The notes under the pieces: generated by a model
The model's database searches: none
Told to the model about the DNA's origin: nothing
The model's input: only the letters and a program-made list of their open reading frames with translations
Program-made: the position numbers and the translations under genes
Part shown: piece by piece, positions 46,060-56,171 of the stretch
Layout of the letters: each line of letters begins with the position of its first letter
How positions within the stretch are numbered: position 1 is the first letter of the stretch
Origin: an uncultured Clostridia bacterium
GTDB taxonomy: Bacteria; Bacillota; Clostridia; Oscillospirales; Ruminococcaceae
Reading direction: 5' to 3'
Length of the DNA: 64,000 nucleotides
NCBI GenBank assembly: GCA_947630555.1
Contig: CANRIA010000001.1
Span: forward strand, 124,001-188,000

Positions 46060-46976
46060 TGCTCTATACCGTTACTTTAAGCCCCTCGCTTGATTACACG
46101 GTGTGGACAGACAAACTGACGGCAGGGGCTGTAAACCGCGCATATGATACGCGCATTGTGGCAGGCGGCAAGGGCATTAACGTTTCGGTGGTGCTTAAAA
46201 ACCTCGGCTGCGAAAACACCGCGCTGGGCTTCACCGCAGGCTTTACGGGGGCTGAGATAGAGCGGCTGCTAAAAGAAAACGGCGTTGATACGCACTTTTT
46301 GCACCTGCCGCAGGGTAATTCGCGCATAAACGTTAAGCTCTCGGGCGAAGAGGAGACCGAAATCAACGCAGATTCCCCCTACATTCCGCCGCAGAGCCTT
46401 GAAAGCCTTTGGCAGATTCTTGACAACCTTAAAAGCGGCGACTGCCTTGTGCTTGCAGGCAGCATACCCTCTTGCCTGCCAAATACGCTTTATCTTGACA
46501 TTATGACAAGGCTGAAAGGCAGGGGCATTCGCATAATTGCAGATGCCTCGGGCAGTTCGCTGGTAAGCCTTCTGAAAGGCGAGCCGTTTTTGGTAAAGCC
46601 CAACCACATAGAGCTCGGCGAGATATTCGGCATAAGCATAAACACCCCTGAAGAAGCGGTAAAATATGCCGCCGCAATGCAAAAAAGCGGCGCTGAAAAC
46701 GTGCTTGTTTCAATGGCGCAAATGGGGGCTGTGCTTGCCTGCAAAAGCGGCGAGAGGCTTTATTGCAGTGCGCCCAAAGGCAAGGCGGTAAACTCCGTTG
46801 GCGCAGGGGATTCAATGGTGGCAGGCTTTCTGGCGGCGCTGGCGACCGGCGAAAGCATGGCAAACGCGCTTAAAATGGGCGCGGCGGCAGGCTCTGCAAG
46901 CGTGTTTTCGGGCACGCTGGCAACAAAAGAAGCCGTTATGGCACTTCTGCCTGAAATTGTGGTGAAAAGCATATGA
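46059..46976 (+). CDS. 1-phosphofructokinase / PfkB-family sugar kinase
   Basis: MLYTVTLSPSLDYTVW, GGKGINVSVVLKNLG, NSVGAGDSMVAGFLAAL. Confidence 0.9.
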   Translation: MLYTVTLSPSLDYTVWTDKLTAGAVNRAYDTRIVAGGKGINVSVVLKNLGCENTALGFTAGFTGAEIERLLKENGVDTHFLHLPQGNSRINVKLSGEEETEINADSPYIPPQSLESLWQILDNLKSGDCLVLAGSIPSCLPNTLYLDIMTRLKGRGIRIIADASGSSLVSLLKGEPFLVKPNHIELGEIFGISINTPEEAVKYAAAMQKSGAENVLVSMAQMGAVLACKSGERLYCSAPKGKAVNSVGAGDSMVAGFLAALATGESMANALKMGAAAGSASVFSGTLATKEAVMALLPEIVVKSI

Positions 46977-48331
46977 GCGGCAAACTTTGTGACAAGCTGA
47001 AAAACCTCAGCTTATACCCCATGCATATGCCGGGACACAAGAGAAACACCGATATTTGTGGCGATTTTCTGCCCTATGACATTGACATTACCGAGATAAC
47101 GGGCTTTGATGACCTGCACCGCGCGAGCGGCGTTATTGATGACATTCAAAGACGGCTGGCGGCATTTTATGGCGCAAAAAAGAGCTTTCTTCTGGTAAAC
47201 GGCAGCACCTGCGGCATCATGGCGGCAGTGGTGGCTTTATGCAGCTTTGGCGACAAAATTATTGCCGCACGCAACTGCCACCGCTCGGTTTACAAAGCAA
47301 TTGAACTGTACAATTTATCACCCACTTGGGTGACACCGCCGCTTGATACGCAGACGGGTATTTTCACATCTGTTACGGCGGAGTGTATAGAAAAAGCGAT
47401 AGAACACGCCCCCGATGCAAAGGCTGTTATCATCACCACGCCGACATATGAGGGCGCAGTGAGCGATACCGAAAAAATAGCAAAAGTATGCGAAAAACAC
47501 AATATACCGCTTATTTGTGACGAAGCGCACGGAGCGCATTTTCCGCTGTTTTATGGGGCAAGTGCGGTCGGTGATATTTCCGTTACCAGCCTGCACAAAA
47601 CGCTGCCGTGCCTTACGCAAGTGGCGTGCCTTAACATTTTTTCTGATAAAGTAAATACCGAAAGAATAGCGGAAACGCTGCAAATGTTTGAAACTTCCAG
47701 CCCTTCTTACGTTTTAATGGCATCTGCCGACAGCTGCATGACTTTGCTTGAAAATAGCGGCAAAGAGCTTGCACAGCGGCATACACAGCGTTTAGAGCAT
47801 TTTTACAAAGCGGCGGAAAGCTTGAAACATCTGCACATAAAAAACAGCGAAAATTGTGATAAAAGCCGCATTGTAATATGCTGTGAAAATACCGACATAA
47901 GCGGCAGAGATCTGTTTGAATGCCTGCGCGAAAGGCACGGCATAGAATGCGAAATGGCAAGCATGAGGTATGCAGTGGCGCTGACAAGCATCTGCGACAG
48001 TGACGAGGGGCTTTTGCGCCTTGAAAATGCCCTTGCGGCTATTGACAAAGATTTGCACAAAGTGCAGTGCACACCACTGTCCGAAATATGCGCGCCAAAT
48101 GTCTGCAAAACGGCATACCAAGCGCAAAAGTGCGAAAAAATGCTTGTTCCTTTAAATGAAAGCATAGGCAAAGCGTGCGGAGAATACGTGTGGGCATACC
48201 CACCGGGGGTGCCTGTTGTTGCGCCCGGGGAGGTCATCACGGCAGGGGCAGTGCAAAGCATTTTAGAAATGCGGCGAGCAAAGCTGAACGTCATCTCGCA
48301 CGCAGAAGAAAAAATTCTTATATTAAAATAG
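46973..48331 (+). CDS. Orn/Lys/Arg decarboxylase-like PLP enzyme (short form)
   Basis: YPMHMPGHKRN; NGSTCGIMAAV; DEAHGAHF; SLHKTLPCLTQ; AYPPGVPVVAPGE. Confidence 0.9.
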   Translation: MSGKLCDKLKNLSLYPMHMPGHKRNTDICGDFLPYDIDITEITGFDDLHRASGVIDDIQRRLAAFYGAKKSFLLVNGSTCGIMAAVVALCSFGDKIIAARNCHRSVYKAIELYNLSPTWVTPPLDTQTGIFTSVTAECIEKAIEHAPDAKAVIITTPTYEGAVSDTEKIAKVCEKHNIPLICDEAHGAHFPLFYGASAVGDISVTSLHKTLPCLTQVACLNIFSDKVNTERIAETLQMFETSSPSYVLMASADSCMTLLENSGKELAQRHTQRLEHFYKAAESLKHLHIKNSENCDKSRIVICCENTDISGRDLFECLRERHGIECEMASMRYAVALTSICDSDEGLLRLENALAAIDKDLHKVQCTPLSEICAPNVCKTAYQAQKCEKMLVPLNESIGKACGEYVWAYPPGVPVVAPGEVITAGAVQSILEMRRAKLNVISHAEEKILILK

Positions 48332-48332
48332 T

Positions 48333-48371
48333 GCGCCTCGGTTTCTTTTGGCAAAAGTCCGGGGCGTTTTT
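48333..48371 (+). terminator. Intrinsic terminator
   Basis: GCGCCTCGG...CCGGGGCGTTTTTG. Confidence 0.65.
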
Positions 48372-48485
48372 GTTGAAAATTGATACTGCCGCAAAAAATA
48401 TCGCACATTGCGTTGTGCAAAACGCTCATATAAAAATTTTTGAATAAGTCAAATGAAAAAAATAAAGATTTTTCGCAATTTTTCG

Positions 48486-48514
48486 TTGACAAGCAGCCCT
48501 GTTTGTGTTATAAT
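48486..48514 (+). promoter_or_regulatory. Consensus sigma-A promoter for the giant surface protein
   Basis: TTGACA-17-TATAAT, exact consensus. Confidence 0.85.
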
Positions 48515-48519
48515 GATAA

Positions 48520-48573
48520 TTAGCAAAACAGTTTCAAAAAAAAAAAAAAAAAAAAAAAAAACAGTTTTGCTAA
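48520..48573 (+). promoter_or_regulatory. 5'-leader hairpin with a 26-A homopolymer loop
   Basis: TTAGCAAAAC (48520-48529) / GTTTTGCTAA (48564-48573) enclosing A26 (48536-48561). Confidence 0.85.
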
Positions 48574-48599
48574 ATATTTCTAATTAGGAGATGATCCAT

Positions 48600-51500
48600 G
48601 TGCTGAAAATAACGACAGCAAAAAAACGCATTTACGGTTTGCTAACAGCCGTAGTATTTGCACTCACCCTGCTGCCGCTGAGCGGTCTGTTTGGCAATGC
48701 AGAAGCCGCAGCAGGCACAGAAACCGGCTACTCATTTACGGGCGCCGGAACACAAGATGATCCTTACAAGATCACAAGCGAACAAGAACTCAAAGACATG
48801 AGAGATGCCGTAAACAGTGCGGCAGCCGAGGGCAACACATACGCAAAGGCATATTACGTTCTGGAAAGCGATATCAAGCTGACAGAGGCCTGGCAGCCTA
48901 TAGGCAAGCAAGGCACTTCGCTCGGCAACACCACGCAATATTATTTTGCAGGCAATTTTGACGGAAAAGGTCATAAGATAACCGGTCTTACGCCTTTGGC
49001 AGGCGAAGGAAGAGTCTATACTCTCGGTCTGTTCGGCATGAACCAGGGTACTATTAAAAACCTGAGCGTTGACGGTACTATTAAAAGCGGCGGCTTCGGC
49101 TCTGGTATCCTGACCGCTATGAACGGCGAAAACGGCAAAATTGAGAACTGCTATGTCTCGGGAGAGGCAACGGGCTCGTACTCTATAGGCGGTATCGCTG
49201 GCGAAAACAGCGGCACTATAAAAAGCTGCTACAGCGAGGTAAAAGGTACTGCCGCTTCTGCTTCTACCTTTGGCTATTTTGTTGGTACAAACAAAGAAAG
49301 CGGCACTGTAGAAAACTGCTATTATAATGTTGATTTTTGTACTCACAGCCCCAAGCACACTGCTTTTGGCGGCAACAAGCCCGACGGCGACAGCGCAAAG
49401 GGTCTTACCGCCGACGAGCTGGCGCAGGGTATAGCTGCATACGAGCTTCGTCATGCGCAGAATAATAGCGACACCGCATACTGGGGTCAAAACCTGCCTG
49501 AAGAAACTGTTCCTTCTCTCAAGACAAGTGACAAAGACAGAGTTTACAAAGTTTCGTATATGCTTAACGGTGAGGAAGTTGCCGCTGCATATGCTAACAA
49601 CGGCGACACGCTGACACTTCCCGACGTTGATTATGACAACGACGGCACCACTGCGGACAGCAAATGGTATAAAGATGAAGGACAGAAGCAGGAATGGATT
49701 TTTGATACAGACAAAGTTTCAAAAGATATGAATCTTTACACCGGCGAAGCTCTTACAGAATACACCATAACGCTTGTTCTTAACGGCGGCAAGCTGACAA
49801 ATGCAGACGGCTGGACTGTAAAAGATGACAAGGCTGCCATGACATACACCGTAAAGAGCGGCGATATAAAACTGCCCTCGCCCGAACTTGCAGATCATGA
49901 GTTCCTCGGCTGGACTTATGACGATGTAACTGTAGCTGACAAAAATGCATCTGTAAAGACAGGCAGCACCGGCGATAAGACATTTAATGCCGTATACAGA
50001 GACAACGTTGGCCCTAAAATAACCATTACTCTCGGTGAGGATACATGGAACGGTCTGCACACTGACGGTACGTTTGGTATGTACTTCAATAAGCCTCAGA
50101 AAGTGACAGTATCTGCTGAGGACAACAAAACCGAAAAGCCGACTGTATCCTACTATATAAGCGACAAGGCAATGACCGAGGCAGATCTTAAAAAGCTCAG
50201 CGGTTGGAAAACATATACAGATCCTATTGACATAGACGTTCCCGAAGGCAACAAGATAGTTTATGTCAAGGCTGTTGACGGTGACGGCAACGAATCATAT
50301 GCAAGCACAGCAGGCTTGGTATTTGATATTACGCACCCCGACATTCTCGGTATTGATAACGGTCAGACATACTGCACGCACATTGACATTACTATTGATG
50401 AGAAAAATCTTAAAACTGTAACCGTAGACGGCGAAACTTTGTTTGACTCTTCAAAGGGTGACAGCACACAGAAATTCACCGTTGAAAACAAGAGCGGAAC
50501 ATCTAAAAAAGTTACTGTGGAAGCCACCGACAAGGCAGGCAACACTACTACCGAAACAGTAACGCTGACTGGAAAGCACATATATGAAAATCCTTTCAAC
50601 ACAAGGACAGAAATGATAACCCCCAACACCTGCACAATACCCGGCATGGGCTATCTTGTAAAGATATGTGATGTCTGTGGCGAACAGACTAAGGAAGACT
50701 ATGTAGGCAAGGCTACAGGTCACAACTGGAGCGATTGGAAAGACATTGAAACAGGTACCTGCGGCGGCAAAACTCAGCAGAGAACTTGCAGCAGATGCCA
50801 TATTGTTGAAACACAGTCTACAAACAGCACACACACATGGTCTGAAGAATACACCATAGACAAACAGCCCAGCTGTATTGTACAGGGTCAGAGATCTAAG
50901 CACTGCACAGTCTGCGGCGCTATAGACCCCGACAGTGTTGAGATACTTGCTCCCCTGCCGCACGCTATAGGACACACCCAAAAGCTGAACGAAATACCTG
51001 CAACCTGCACCGAAAAGGGCAGTTACACAGAAGTAACGTATTGCGATGACTGCGGCTGCGAAATAAGCAGAGTGGTAGTTACCATCGACCCTGTAGGTCA
51101 CACATGGGGCAATTGGGAAAAAGTTCCGTGGAATAATGACCCCAACAGCGAAAAGGGCGAGATGCAGCGTAAATGTTCGGTTTGCGGCGCTATAGAATCC
51201 ACCGAATATCACGAAGAGCACCAGTGGGAAGAAGAAGCGACTATCGATAAAGAAGCCACCTGCATCACGCCGGGTAGCAAATCTATACACTGCGCTAATT
51301 GCGGTACTACAAAGCCGAACTCTACCGTGGTTATACCTGCAACAGGTCACACGACCGCGACAGAGATAATTGATTCTAAAGAAGCTACCTGCACCGAGGG
51401 CGGCTACACAACTGTTCTGACATACTGCACCGTTTGCAAAGATGAAATTTCAGAAATAACCACTCGCACGGCTCAAAAGGGTCACTCTTTCGGCGCATGG

Positions 51501-52718
51501 GAAGAGATACTTACACAAGACGGTCAGTCAAATCAGCAGAGAAAGTGCCTTATATGCGGCTATGCCGAGGTAAAAGGCACAGACCTTGTAAACCACAAGT
51601 GGAAAGACACTTACGATACTGATAAAGAGCCTACTTGTGAAGATGAAGGCAGCGAGTCTATTCACTGCTCAGTATGCGGACTTTCTAAGCCGGGCAGCCA
51701 GAAGACTATTCCTGCAAAGAATCATACTTGGGGCAAATGGAAAACAGTAGATTCGCCCGAATGCGAAGACAGCGGCACACAGGAAAGAGAGTGCACAGTC
51801 TGCAAAAAGAAGGAAACACGGGGTCTTGATCCAAGCGGTCACACTTGGGAAGAAGATTATACAGTTGATAAGCCTGCTACCTGCACCGAGGAAGGCAGCG
51901 AATCTATTCACTGCGAAAAATGTGATGCTGTACTTGACAGCAGAACTATCCCTGCAAAGGGTCACACACCTGCCGCAGAAAGAAAGGGCGTTAAAGAAGC
52001 TACCGCCACAGAAGAAGGCTACACCGGCGACATTGTTTGCGAAGTATGCGACGAAGTTATAACATACGGCACAGTAATACCCGTTATAAAAGGCGAGCTT
52101 AACGTAGTTCCTCAGTCAGGCAAAGGCGCTCCTGCGCTTACCCTTACCGACGAAGACAAGGCGGCTCTTGAAAACGCAGTGCTTACCGCGGAAGATAAAG
52201 CGGCTCTTGAAGACGGCGCAAAGATCGAAATTGTTATCTCTATAGAAGATGCAACCGCTTCTGTTACGGCTGACGATAAGGCGCTGACCGACAAGACTAT
52301 TGCTGGCAAATTCATTTTAGGTCAGTATATCAATATTGACATAAAGAAGATAATTGACGGCAAAGAAATTGACGTAACTCAGCTTGGCAGCGAGATAAGC
52401 CTTACTGTGGCTGTTCCCGACTCTTTGAAAGCTGACGGCAGAACGTTTGCAGTGGTTCGCCTGCACGACGGCAAGGCTGACATACTCAGCGACCTTGATA
52501 AAGATGCAAACACTATCACATTCAAGACCGACAAATTCTCGGTATACGCGATAGTTTATGCTGACAAGGTACCGCCTGCACCTTCAAAGCCCGACAGCAG
52601 CCTTAGCGACAAATCGCCTGCTACAGGTGAAGGCGACTATTCGCTGGTATTCATGATACTGGCATCTGCCGTACTCGGCGCTGTATGCGTTATCCGCAAG
52701 GAAAACAAATCACGCTGA
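48600..52718 (+). CDS. Large secreted surface protein: GLUG/beta-helix region, InlB-like repeat, 12 CxxC modules, sortase-type C-terminus
   Basis: ORF 48591..52718; GTG 48600 is better spaced from AGGAG; GLUG-like repeats, EFLGWTYDD, twelve CxxC motifs with conserved GH/HxW, SPATGEGDYSLVFMILASAVLGAVCVIRKENKSR. Confidence 0.88.
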   Translation: MLKITTAKKRIYGLLTAVVFALTLLPLSGLFGNAEAAAGTETGYSFTGAGTQDDPYKITSEQELKDMRDAVNSAAAEGNTYAKAYYVLESDIKLTEAWQPIGKQGTSLGNTTQYYFAGNFDGKGHKITGLTPLAGEGRVYTLGLFGMNQGTIKNLSVDGTIKSGGFGSGILTAMNGENGKIENCYVSGEATGSYSIGGIAGENSGTIKSCYSEVKGTAASASTFGYFVGTNKESGTVENCYYNVDFCTHSPKHTAFGGNKPDGDSAKGLTADELAQGIAAYELRHAQNNSDTAYWGQNLPEETVPSLKTSDKDRVYKVSYMLNGEEVAAAYANNGDTLTLPDVDYDNDGTTADSKWYKDEGQKQEWIFDTDKVSKDMNLYTGEALTEYTITLVLNGGKLTNADGWTVKDDKAAMTYTVKSGDIKLPSPELADHEFLGWTYDDVTVADKNASVKTGSTGDKTFNAVYRDNVGPKITITLGEDTWNGLHTDGTFGMYFNKPQKVTVSAEDNKTEKPTVSYYISDKAMTEADLKKLSGWKTYTDPIDIDVPEGNKIVYVKAVDGDGNESYASTAGLVFDITHPDILGIDNGQTYCTHIDITIDEKNLKTVTVDGETLFDSSKGDSTQKFTVENKSGTSKKVTVEATDKAGNTTTETVTLTGKHIYENPFNTRTEMITPNTCTIPGMGYLVKICDVCGEQTKEDYVGKATGHNWSDWKDIETGTCGGKTQQRTCSRCHIVETQSTNSTHTWSEEYTIDKQPSCIVQGQRSKHCTVCGAIDPDSVEILAPLPHAIGHTQKLNEIPATCTEKGSYTEVTYCDDCGCEISRVVVTIDPVGHTWGNWEKVPWNNDPNSEKGEMQRKCSVCGAIESTEYHEEHQWEEEATIDKEATCITPGSKSIHCANCGTTKPNSTVVIPATGHTTATEIIDSKEATCTEGGYTTVLTYCTVCKDEISEITTRTAQKGHSFGAWEEILTQDGQSNQQRKCLICGYAEVKGTDLVNHKWKDTYDTDKEPTCEDEGSESIHCSVCGLSKPGSQKTIPAKNHTWGKWKTVDSPECEDSGTQERECTVCKKKETRGLDPSGHTWEEDYTVDKPATCTEEGSESIHCEKCDAVLDSRTIPAKGHTPAAERKGVKEATATEEGYTGDIVCEVCDEVITYGTVIPVIKGELNVVPQSGKGAPALTLTDEDKAALENAVLTAEDKAALEDGAKIEIVISIEDATASVTADDKALTDKTIAGKFILGQYINIDIKKIIDGKEIDVTQLGSEISLTVAVPDSLKADGRTFAVVRLHDGKADILSDLDKDANTITFKTDKFSVYAIVYADKVPPAPSKPDSSLSDKSPATGEGDYSLVFMILASAVLGAVCVIRKENKSR

Positions 52719-52735
52719 AATTAAACAATAATAAA

Positions 52736-52767
52736 ATGATCCTCACTTAGTGGGGATCATTTTTGTT
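52736..52767. terminator. Terminator between convergent genes
   Basis: AATGATCCTCACTTAGTGGGGATCATTTTTG. Confidence 0.85.
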
Positions 52768-52777
52768 TTATGTGAGC

Positions 52778-53428
52778 TTATTTTTTTGCCTCGGCGCAGA
52801 TCATATCGCTGCCGGGGTAGGTGTGCAGCGCTGTTTTTTCAAACCCTGCACCGCGCAAAAGATCGGTAAGCTGCTCTTTTGTCGGCAGGAACAGATCGTA
52901 CTCTCTGGCGTTTTGCAAAGTCTTATCTGCAAGCCCTTCCCTGCCGTACTCATCAAGAGCAAGCAAAAACGTGCCGCCGCTTTTAAGCACGCGGTAAACT
53001 TCTTTCAGTTCACTCTGCGGCGCTTTCCAGAAATAAAAACTCTCTACCGTTAAGATCACGTCAAACATATCATCTTCAAACGGCATGGCGGCAACCTGCG
53101 CACACTGAATATTCATTTTGCCGCTCTCTATATCAGCGGCGTTATTTTTTGATGCAAGCCCTGCCGCCGTCTGCGAATGGTCTATACCGAAAAGTTTACC
53201 TTGCGGCAGCATACGCGACATTTTATTAAGCGCCGCACCGCCTCCGCAGCCTATATCTAAAACTGTTTCACTGCCCTTAAAAGATACCAGCGAAAGCGCG
53301 CGGTCGGTAAGCAGGCTGTGGCTCAAATTCATGCGTGTCAGCATTGCTTCACCTGCCTCGCCGCGTGGGTCTGAAGGGTTGCCAAGGCGCGTTATTTCCT
53401 CCTGCGTAAGTTTTGAAATATCCTCCAT
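52778..53428 (-). CDS. Class I SAM-dependent methyltransferase
   Basis: ETVLDIGCGGGAALNKMSRMLPQGKLFGIDHSQ. Confidence 0.92.
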   Translation of the reverse strand: MEDISKLTQEEITRLGNPSDPRGEAGEAMLTRMNLSHSLLTDRALSLVSFKGSETVLDIGCGGGAALNKMSRMLPQGKLFGIDHSQTAAGLASKNNAADIESGKMNIQCAQVAAMPFEDDMFDVILTVESFYFWKAPQSELKEVYRVLKSGGTFLLALDEYGREGLADKTLQNAREYDLFLPTKEQLTDLLRGAGFEKTALHTYPGSDMICAEAKK

Positions 53429-53436
53429 GATCAGTA

Positions 53437-54060
53437 TTATTCCTCGCCGCCGTTTTTAAGTATTTCTGTATAGTCTACAGCCTCCCCGACGGACGAAATG
53501 CTGTATGAAGTCAGGCAGTCTTTAGTCCACGCGCAGCTATTGAGAATATCGGGCGTTACGCTTGCCGAAACTTCCGAATAAGTCATCGGGTACGCCGAAA
53601 CATATCCGCCCAGCAGCACCGAGCGCTCAAAACCGTGTTCTTTTAAAAGCGCGGCAAGCTCATCAACTGCCTTTTTCAGCAGCATATTGCGCGTGCCTTT
53701 GTAGTACGTTTTAAGACCCTGCACATTTATCTTGAAAGTTATCTGCTTGCGAAGCTGATCACCCTCTATCGTTTTCATTTCAAGCACATCTTCGGTAATA
53801 TTTTCGGGGTCGCTGTGCCAAGTAAGCTTTTTAAGATACTTTCGTATCTCAGGCGTGTATATGTGCAAGACCGCCTGCCACCCGCGTGAAAAATTGCCCT
53901 CGGCGGCTATCTCGTAGCAATTCTCGCCGCATTTTTGCATACCGTGTTCCTCGCATTCTTCGCGCACGGCGGTGTAAATCGAATCAAGAACATAAACGCC
54001 CTCGCTCTCCACCTTTTCGTCGTCGATCTCAAATTCTATTCTGTACATTTCTTCGGACAT
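53437..54060 (-). CDS. Hypothetical protein (207 aa)
   Basis: Uninterrupted ORF in tight operon context; no family recognised. Confidence 0.7.
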   Translation of the reverse strand: MSEEMYRIEFEIDDEKVESEGVYVLDSIYTAVREECEEHGMQKCGENCYEIAAEGNFSRGWQAVLHIYTPEIRKYLKKLTWHSDPENITEDVLEMKTIEGDQLRKQITFKINVQGLKTYYKGTRNMLLKKAVDELAALLKEHGFERSVLLGGYVSAYPMTYSEVSASVTPDILNSCAWTKDCLTSYSISSVGEAVDYTEILKNGGEE

Positions 54061-54072
54061 TTAAAGCACCCC

Positions 54073-55209
54073 TCATTTTATTTTATAAAGCGAAAGCCCT
54101 GCGGACTGTATCACAAAAAGTATCAGCAAAAACGTTATATTAAGCACACCGAAAATAAGCACATATTTTTTTATGCCCTCTCTGTCGCGCCTGCGGTATT
54201 CGCTAAGCGTTATAAGGCTTGCAAGAGAAGCTATCGGCGTTCCCAGACCGCCTATATTCACCGCGACAAGCAAATTGCTGTAAGCCTTTGTAAAGTGCGA
54301 GAGCATAACAGCCGTGGGCACGTTGCTCATCACCTGGCAGCACAAAACGCCTATCGCCAGTTCCCTGCCCGGCAGAATGTTCATCAGCATATCCCTCACC
54401 GCCGAAATTCGCGCCATATTTCCCGAAAAAACAAAGAACGCCGCAAACGTTGCAAGCAAGGGGTAGTTTACATCTTTGAGTGCTTTTCTGTCTAAAACAA
54501 GCATTGCCGCTGTGACTATCGCGGTGCAGGCAAGGTAGGGTATAACACGCAGCACGCCTAAGATAGATACCACAAAAAGCACGCTGTAAACCACCGTTCT
54601 TGACTTGTGAAAGGTGTATTCCTCGCGGTTTTCAAGGTGCATGGGCTCACGCGGGATAACAATACAGCACACCGCAATAAGCAAAAACGCCGCCGCAAAC
54701 GGCACTGTCATTATCTCAATAAAAACTGCGGTGTCTATATTAAAATACGAGTATAAATACAAATTTTGCGGATTGCCGAACGGAGTTATCATGCCGCCTA
54801 AGTTTGCCGCTATGTTTTGCAGAACAAAAGTGTAAGCCATGTATTTTTTCTTGTTAGTGGCGGCAAGAACGAAGTAACCCAGCGGCAGAAACGTCAGCAG
54901 GGCCATATCGTTGGCAAGCAGCATAGAGCCAGCATAGGTTATGAAAACAACGCCGATGACCACGTTGCGCACATTGCTCAGGCTGTGAACTATCTTCTCG
55001 GCAGCAAGCTCAAATGTGTGTATACGGGCAAAGCCGCAAACTACCTCCAGCGTACAGAAAAGACAGGCAAGCGTTTTCAGGTCAAAATAGCCTGCATACT
55101 GCCTGTCGGGCGGAACGAATATACAAGTCACAAGCGCCGCTGATACTGCAATGCACAAAACGGGCTGCTTTTTAAAAGCGCCCACGGCGGCGGACATTAT
55201 TTTTTGCAC
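54073..55209 (-). CDS. SLC13/CitMHS-like anion permease
   Basis: Multi-TM; ANDMALLTFLPLGYF, NLGGMITPFGNPQNLYLY. Confidence 0.85.
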   Translation of the reverse strand: MQKIMSAAVGAFKKQPVLCIAVSAALVTCIFVPPDRQYAGYFDLKTLACLFCTLEVVCGFARIHTFELAAEKIVHSLSNVRNVVIGVVFITYAGSMLLANDMALLTFLPLGYFVLAATNKKKYMAYTFVLQNIAANLGGMITPFGNPQNLYLYSYFNIDTAVFIEIMTVPFAAAFLLIAVCCIVIPREPMHLENREEYTFHKSRTVVYSVLFVVSILGVLRVIPYLACTAIVTAAMLVLDRKALKDVNYPLLATFAAFFVFSGNMARISAVRDMLMNILPGRELAIGVLCCQVMSNVPTAVMLSHFTKAYSNLLVAVNIGGLGTPIASLASLITLSEYRRRDREGIKKYVLIFGVLNITFLLILFVIQSAGLSLYKIK

Positions 55210-55267
55210 GGTAAATTACACCTCTGAAATTTTGAAATGCTGCAAAATATCTGCCAAAATAATTTGT

Positions 55268-56155
55268 TTAAGAAATGCGTTTACCGCCGCCCTTGCTCTT
55301 TGGGCTGCCTTTAGAGCCGCCGCTTCTTTTGCGCTGCTCTTTGCTTACCTTTATAGGCTGTTCTTTGCCGCCCTTGTCCTCAAAAATGGCATCTTCGCCT
55401 GTTGCAGGGCGCAGATAGTCAAATTCGGGGTTCTTCTCGCCTTTTGAATCGTAGTAGGGCTGTATAACATACTTTCTTATTATCGGGTAGCAGTTATATG
55501 AGATAACGAACGCGCTGCCCGAAAACAAAAGCGCACTTATTATTACAAGGTCGATTATCACGCCGATGTTTGAAGCGCTCAGCAGTATAAGAAGCATTAT
55601 CACCAGCAGCGCCACAATAGCAAAGAAAGATATAAGCGTTTTCTTCATGCCTATGCTTGCCAGCAAAAATGAGTTTTTAGCTATCTGTTTAAGTTTAAGG
55701 TTCGTGGAAACTATAAGCAGATAAATATAAAAGTGCATGATGTAAATAATAAGCATAAGGCTTATTGAAAGCACAACAAGTATCTTTCCCCACGAGTATA
55801 CCTTTGAAAAATTATAGTAGAAAACTATCATGAACGGCAGCCATATTATCAGCAGAATATCTACAATACCCGTCACAAACGACTGCTTGAAACTGCTTTT
55901 GAAAGTCTTCCAGAACTCGTGGAACATAAAACAGCTGCGCTCCTGCGAGTAGTTGCGTGCTACCTTAAAAAGCGCCGCCGTGGCAGGCCCGAAGGTCAGC
56001 ACAGGTATGCAGAACACTATATACAGCAGATTTAAAAATATAAGATCCCAGAAATGCCTGCCGAACACCTCTAAAAATTTTACTATGCCGCGCTTTTCCT
56101 GCGGCATTTTCGGTATGCCGGGGCCAGCGTTTGAATAGTTTGGAAACAGTCCCAT
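55268..56155 (-). CDS. DUF624/YesL-like membrane protein
   Basis: FLEVFGRHFWDLIFLNLLYIVFCIPVLTFGPATAALFKVARNY. Confidence 0.8.
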   Translation of the reverse strand: MGLFPNYSNAGPGIPKMPQEKRGIVKFLEVFGRHFWDLIFLNLLYIVFCIPVLTFGPATAALFKVARNYSQERSCFMFHEFWKTFKSSFKQSFVTGIVDILLIIWLPFMIVFYYNFSKVYSWGKILVVLSISLMLIIYIMHFYIYLLIVSTNLKLKQIAKNSFLLASIGMKKTLISFFAIVALLVIMLLILLSASNIGVIIDLVIISALLFSGSAFVISYNCYPIIRKYVIQPYYDSKGEKNPEFDYLRPATGEDAIFEDKGGKEQPIKVSKEQRKRSGGSKGSPKSKGGGKRIS

Positions 56156-56171
56156 TTTATAATTCCTTTCT

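Noticed and set aside
48536-48561. Poly-A run as pure assembly error
   Set aside because: Not excluded, but the symmetric flanking inverted repeat and position exactly after a consensus promoter argue for a real feature; exact length is uncertain.
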